NCBI RefSeq assembly: GCF_000276665.1
Contig: NW_004955417.1
Location: 23,306,321-23,370,320, forward strand
Reading direction: 5' to 3'
Source: Chinchilla lanigera
Taxonomy: Eukaryota; Chordata; Mammalia; Rodentia; Chinchillidae
DNA length: 64,000 nt
The notes beneath the pieces were generated by a model that worked only from the letters and a program-made list of their open reading frames with translations, was not told the origin of the DNA and did no database searches. Of the stretch, positions 59,050 to 64,000 are shown one piece after another (position 1 is the first letter of the stretch; the number at the start of each line of letters is the position of its first letter). The position numbers and the translations under genes are program-made.

Positions 59050-59530
59050 ATTTAATTACACCTGGCTACTGGTTGGTACCAAAAACTAAACAGTCCATTT
59101 CCATCTGTGGTCCGCTGAATGACTAGACCCAATTCTTCACCCCAGCCTGAGTTCACACCATCTTGGGCAGAGTGTACTTTCCCACACCCCTTGCTTTGGG
59201 TTTCATTGTATGAAACTTTGATCAGTGAATGGGTGGAAGTGACCATGAGCCACTGCTGAAATTAGAATTTAACAGGCATCACATATTTCTAACTGCCTTT
59301 TGCTTCTTCACTATTATTGTCAAAACAAAACAACAAAACATACACTGGTGGGGCCACTGACCCAAGAACAGGATGGAAGACATATGGAGCGGGGCTGCCC
59401 TGGCCCATCTGCAGAGCCACCAAGCCAAGCCACACCTAGAATATCCCAGTCTCATTCAGCAGGAAGACATCTGAATGACAATAAATAATGGTTGTTTTTA
59501 GCCACTGAGTTCTGAGGTACATTAGCTTGG
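59050..59530 (+). mobile_element. MLT1-like LTR
   Basis: tgtggtccgctgaatgactagacccaattcttcaccccagcc, catcttgggcagagtg, gaagacatatggagcggggc, and the end ataaataatggttgtttttagccactgagttctgagg. The 62-codon frame at 59300-59488 falls in it. Confidence 0.7.
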
Positions 59531-60169
59531 TCTGCAATATCTCAAGACAGTTTACCATTCTGTGTGCCTTCTCCAAGTTCTGATTCCCTCTCTGCCCAAA
59601 ATCTATGGGATGAATATCTTCTGGAGTGTTGACATTAGAGATTAAGCCTAGAACAAAGTAAGTTTAAATGTATTACAGAAAATTTTACTGCATATTTGGT
59701 TTAAATATTAATCCCAGGTGTATAAGAAAAGTAACTTAACTCTGTTATAACAAGATCTATTTTTTAGTACTTTTGTTATAAATCCCCTGTTCTGCTGAAT
59801 AGTGGGGGGAAAAAACTCAGTCCATTCAGGGCTTATCCTTCAAGGGGTATGTTTAACTTTTATAGAGTTTTCCTGATAAGGAATTGTAAGGGGTTTGGAA
59901 AACTTGGATATTGTTCCTAGTCCTTTATTCTGGAGTTCCTTGTCTTGTTCTATATCAGCAGAGATCCTGAGTCTGATTCATTTGTGGCTAACCCACTTTG
60001 AGAAGTATGTGATTATTTTCACTTGAAAGAAGCTTGAAGAAATTCTCAGATCTATAGAAAATGTTCTGAGCTTATCTGCACCTTATTGGGGTGAAGAGCA
60101 GTCAATGACACTGGGTATTGGATCTCTCTCAAAGTACCTGGTGGGCATTGCTATCCCAGGTTATTTCTT
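59531..60169. other. Unassigned sequence
   Basis: No gene or confident repeat. Confidence 0.4.
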
Positions 60170-60600
60170 CTCCAGAATCTCACAAAGAAGGAGACATAGA
60201 GCGCTTTGGGATGGACTCCTCAGACCTTCTGGGGTTTTTCCTGCTGAGACAAGAGATTAGGGTGTGGCAAAGCTGGCTGGGGAAGGAAGCATGAGCTGTT
60301 AACTACAAAATCCCAGGACACAAGTGCTGAACAATTCCCTGCACATGGCCTTCTCCCAGGAGCACATGAAGTTTTTGATGGGACAGCCAGACCTGATGTC
60401 AGTCTGATGAGTGCCTGATACAGAAAGGAAGGTCCACACTAGCTGTCCTTTACTGTGTTCTCTCAGCAGCCCGCTCTTTTCCTGTCCAGTGTTCTCATTT
60501 TCCTACTTCTGTTTGCTGCAAACTTGCTCTGCAGAGCCTGTTTCTTTTCTACCTTTAATAAATGCAAAAACTTGGGACCTTTTGTGTTTTTCTTGACCAG
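60170..60600 (+). repeat. Possible LTR-like element
   Basis: A GC-richer stretch ends in a pyrimidine-rich region with AATAAA near 60558 (ctttaataaatgc), which suggests an LTR polyadenylation end. The family is not recognised. Confidence 0.25.
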
Positions 60601-61094
60601 TTATTTTTCCAAGACAGAAAGAGCCTAGAAACCACCTCTATAAGGAGACACCAGTGCCCCCAAACTGGGTAATAATCCCTTCTTCTACCCCCTGGATTAA
60701 GCATGGAGCATGGCAGGGTGCAATCCTCTTCCTCACTAAATAGTTACTTTTGTGTAAATCTGAGATTCTGTCTCCTGAAGCTGAAAAATAAAACTTCAGA
60801 CAAAGGGAGAAAGTTAGGACAGTGTTTGTTGGAAATAGTAAGAAAGAGAGGAGTTCTGAGTGGATCCCCAAGAGCGAATTCTGAATAGAAGACTCAGGCA
60901 TTTTCTTTGTTTTGTGCTCATATAAATAAGCATAGCACAAAAGCTTTGCAGAGTCTAAAAAATCAGTTACTTATCCAGACAGCTACAAAAAATGGCTACT
61001 CTACCTTTCTAAATTTCTCCTGCTCAAGAGTTTCGAGAAGAGCTGTTAACATCCTCTGCCCAATAAGTTGCTTTTCTGAGAAAAGGGGTTCTTA
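60601..61094. other. Unassigned sequence
   Basis: No gene or confident repeat. Confidence 0.4.
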
Positions 61095-61151
61095 TCTATT
61101 TTTATTTTAACTTCTATTTTTATTTTAACTTCTATAGAAGTTAAAATAAAA
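61095..61151. repeat. 18-bp tandem repeat running into a 34-bp perfect palindrome
   Basis: Two 18-bp units (tctatttttattttaact) stand at 61095-61112 and 61113-61130. The end of the second forms the left arm of a palindrome with 17-bp arms and no spacer (61118-61134 and 61135-61151). It is AT-rich and could extrude as a cruciform. Confidence 0.95.
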
Positions 61152-61609
61152 TTATTTCCAGTAGTTTTTTTTACATTTCTAAGCTTAAATAGCTACATAA
61201 CCTAAATTAGCTCTTATCTTGGTATATACTGATTTCTTTTATCTAGCTGACACTGTCTTAAGCACATGCCTATTACATCAGAAGCCAAATACCTACTCAG
61301 AATGTTCCTTCTTGATTCTCTCCTACTTTTCTCTGGTGTCACCTGGGGAGATTTGCATTTGTTGTTTTTCTTTCTACCGTTTAGACTTTGAAAATCAAAA
61401 GCTGAGGAAAACTTTTCCTTTGCCCAGATGATTATTACCTTGAAACGCTGAGTACCCTAAGCCCTAACTGTGCTCTGGGTGGACTAACGAGTCAAGGGCG
61501 TTAGGCAACTCCAAGAAGAGAATAGAAGTTACAGTAATGTTCACATTTCCAAGCTATTTTGCTTCACAGTTGTATGTGTTTGTTTTGCGGGGTGCATGAC
61601 ACAGTGTAG
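61152..61609. other. Unassigned sequence
   Basis: No gene or confident repeat. Confidence 0.4.
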
Positions 61610-61730
61610 TGGACTGAGCACTACTTTGGACACGTGTGTGTTGGAATTCTCATGGATTCTGCTACTTAACTCCAAATGTTGGGTAAATAATTAAGTTAAT
61701 GAACCAGAATTTCTGTATCAACCTTTGGTC
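61610..61730 (+). mobile_element. MIR SINE
   Basis: gtagtggactgagcactactttggacacgtgtgtgttggaattctc, then ctgctacttaactcc and gggtaaataattaagttaatg: diverged MIR core. Confidence 0.5.
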
Positions 61731-63029
61731 CTAGCTATGTTTCGGTTTTTGTTTGTTTGTTTTGTTTCAGAATTTTTTCCCCTCTTCCTGTTCATTCACT
61801 GGCCCAGCTGTATTTATGCTTACACTAACCGAAGAAGTAGCCAGCTGTGACTGCAGATGTGCTCCATTTCCCAATACCAGGAAAATTCAGTGATGTCTAC
61901 AGAGGTCATCACTGTAAAGTAGGAGCACACTGACATTTTATGGCGCATAGTGACCATCAGGATACTTAGCCTGCAACAGATTGTATCTGCTTATACTATA
62001 ATGGCCAAAATAACCACATGTGAAAACATTATTTTAGTTTATTTACAGCCCAATTGGACCTGGCAGTGATCCAAGCAACGGGCTGGCAATCAGCCTAATT
62101 CAAGCAGAGCTAGGGTGATCTCGTGCTGTGAAATTTAAACAAAAGTATGAGCCATTAAAGTATATATTGACAGCTCAAGTAGAATATAACCTCCCAAAGA
62201 GATTAGACATTGCAGAGAATAAGCTGGCCTCCAAGTATTTACCTCAATTTGCAAGTGAGTATCAGGTACAAGGGGAAATTCTCACACGTATTGCCACCCC
62301 AGGGAACATTCTTTAGAGTGCTATTTCTGATCTATTACAGTCCTCAACACACTACTATCCAAGAAATGTTTTAGAAACTATATTTGGCCATGATTGCCAT
62401 GATGAGGCAAAGGATTTACTCTGTTACCTTAAAAAAAAACAACAGACAACATACTAAGAAATAATGGTTGTAAGGCATTGAACAAAAGTTAGTGCTGAGA
62501 AGTGAGAGAGGAGAAATAAATGAAATGAGGCTCATGATTTTTCCAACTTCCTGTGTGAAGAGAGTTCTCAGGTTGCCTTGCAGGGAAGCAGAATGCAAAC
62601 AGTGCCCAGCAGTTTCCCTGAGGAGACAAGACAGAGTTGAGAAATTGGGCAGAGCAGCAGGATCAATCTGTTTTCACCTGATTTAATTGTGTCCCACAAC
62701 AAAAATCAAGAATATTTATCAGAATTGCATAGCAAGCAAGTTAAAATGTGCAGTGATTGGCATCCAATTAAAAACTACCAGGAAGGCTAAGAGGCAGGAA
62801 AATATGGTCAGTGTGAAGAGAAGAAAAAAATCAGCAAAAAATGGACTCATGAAATGAATGCCAAATGCAGCAGATAACAATATTCAAATATTTATTATCA
62901 TTATATCACAGGTATTTCAAGGTAGAATAGAGCATGAGATCATTGAGCAGAGACAGGAGAGGCATAAAAAAGACCCAGTGCAAACTGTCAGAGATAAAAA
63001 ATGGAATGTCTGAAGTGAAGAATGGGATT
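61731..63029. other. Unassigned sequence
   Basis: No gene or confident repeat in about 1.3 kb. Frames at 62128-62686 are short. Confidence 0.4.
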
Positions 63030-63480
63030 AACATCTTGGAAAGAACCCAAATGCCCATTAACCAAGGAATGGATGAAAAGATGTAGTATTTTTATATGGT
63101 GGAGTACTACTTAGCTATAACGAAGGATAAATTCAAGGCTTTTATAGTTAAACAGATGCAACTAGGCACCATACCCATAAATGAAATAAATCAGACTCGC
63201 ATGTGTAAACATCATATTGTCTTCCTAGTGTAAGTAATTGAAAGAGTAAATAATATCCAAAATGTACAATAAATACTGTAAAAGGGAAAGAAATTGCTCA
63301 AATGGAAAGAGCAACAGAGATGGGAGAAAGGAACAAAAAAGGGAAAAGAAAAATATATATATATATACACATATACATATATACACAAGATGGCTAAGAT
63401 AATTGCACTACTAATTTCTACTAGCTCATTGAAAGGAATGGCTTGTGTGTATATTGTTTGATCAATTTTGCATGCTTATA
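63030..63480 (+). mobile_element. L1 3' end
   Basis: cttggaaagaacccaaatgcccattaaccaaggaatggatgaaaagatgtagtatttttatatggtggagtactacttagc is the typical L1 3' region, followed by aagattg-poor 3' UTR, a purine stretch and a TA/CA microsatellite (63352-63386). Confidence 0.75.
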
Positions 63481-63897
63481 TCTTATAATCTGAGCAACTA
63501 CTTTGAAGATAATAATATGCAATATAATCACCATTGTTAATTTCCTATTATCTTGTTTTGATATTCTGTATCATCATTTCTATTGGTTTTTTTCTCTGAA
63601 AAGAAGATAACAGCAGGTAAATAATACAGGAAAAATGTTAATGAGTACAAAGTAGTTGATACTGTACAAAATGAAAGAGAGTAATGACTTAAATAAGCTA
63701 AAGAGAACCTTAGACCTTTAAGATGCTTCATATGTATGTAGTTGGGATTCCTGAAGAGGTAGTGATGGAAGAATATTTGAAAAATATTGCCAATTTTTCA
63801 AAATTTGATAAAAAAAACATAAAGTCTACACATGCAAGAAATTTCATGAACTTTAAGTGCAATGAAACTACTCCAAACACATAATAAGCAAATGATT
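63481..63897. other. Unassigned sequence
   Basis: No gene or confident repeat. Confidence 0.4.
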
Positions 63898-64000
63898 AGC
63901 TGGGTGTGGTGGCACACACTTATAATCTCAGCACTTGGAGGTCTGAGGCAGGAAGATTGCCATGAGTTTGAGGCCAGCCTGGGCTACAAAGTGAGTTCAA
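63898..64000 (+). mobile_element. B1 SINE, cut by the window end
   Basis: agctgggtgtggtggcacacacttataatctcagcacttgg...gaggccagcctgggctacaaagtgagttc reaches base 64000. Its 3' half lies outside the window. Confidence 0.9.

Noticed and set aside
1..64000. CRISPR array or other prokaryotic system
   Set aside because: No regularly spaced direct repeats with unique spacers, no cas-like genes, and the sequence is clearly mammalian.
1..64000. Intact endogenous retrovirus
   Set aside because: LTR-like pieces are solo or truncated. I saw no gag, pol or env reading frame between paired LTRs.

Overview
This window is vertebrate nuclear DNA from a placental mammal, almost certainly a rodent. The evidence is eight tRNA-derived ID-type SINEs (three of them nearly identical), a B1-type 7SL SINE with the internal duplication of about 29 bp typical of the mouse-related clade, MaLR/ORR1-like LTRs, and many old L1, L2 and MIR remnants. 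The ID copies share an unusual 3' end (ggttcccggtaccgg followed by an A/C-rich tail). It does not match the mouse/rat, squirrel, guinea-pig or kangaroo-rat ID sequences as I remember them, so I leave the species open. Two N runs (500 and 100 bases) mark a scaffolded draft assembly.

I recognise no protein-coding gene. Every long reading frame is under about 165 codons, and most lie in low-complexity tracts, SINEs, LINE 3' ends or LTRs. The window reads as intergenic or deep intronic sequence.

Layout. 1-9 kb: an unclassified LTR-like block, a TC tract, a hAT-type MITE, an antisense MaLR LTR, then L2 fragments in quiet sequence. 9-12 kb: L2/MIR, an old L1 3' end and a B1-ID composite. 12-13.7 kb: repeat-free sequence that could hold conserved non-coding elements. 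15.4-23.6 kb: an L2 split by a young ID, an LTR-like element with two palindromes, an assembly gap, and an L1 with inverted 5' part. 23.6-30 kb: mostly quiet, with two L2s, an ID and an antisense LTR. 30.5-33.7 kb: an ID and three LTRs. 33.7-42.9 kb: an 87-bp exact duplication beside the second gap, several LTRs, large pyrimidine tracts and L2. 43.0-43.3 kb: one CpG island with paired CCAAT boxes, GC boxes and a CTCF-like site, the only promoter-like segment. 45-50.6 kb: B1, MIR pair split by an ID, a repeat-poor homeodomain-motif-rich stretch (48.3-49.1 kb) and a tandem duplication with a hairpin. 52.2-55.5 kb: old antisense L1 with an ID. 56-64 kb: MIR, LTR-like elements, an ID, a 34-bp palindrome, an L1 3' end and a B1 cut by the window edge.

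The most useful leads are the CpG island/CTCF unit, the hAT MITE, the gap-adjacent exact duplication, the palindrome near 61.1 kb and the two candidate conserved blocks. I found no undescribed multi-gene system. Repeat family names come from remembered consensus sequences, not from a search.
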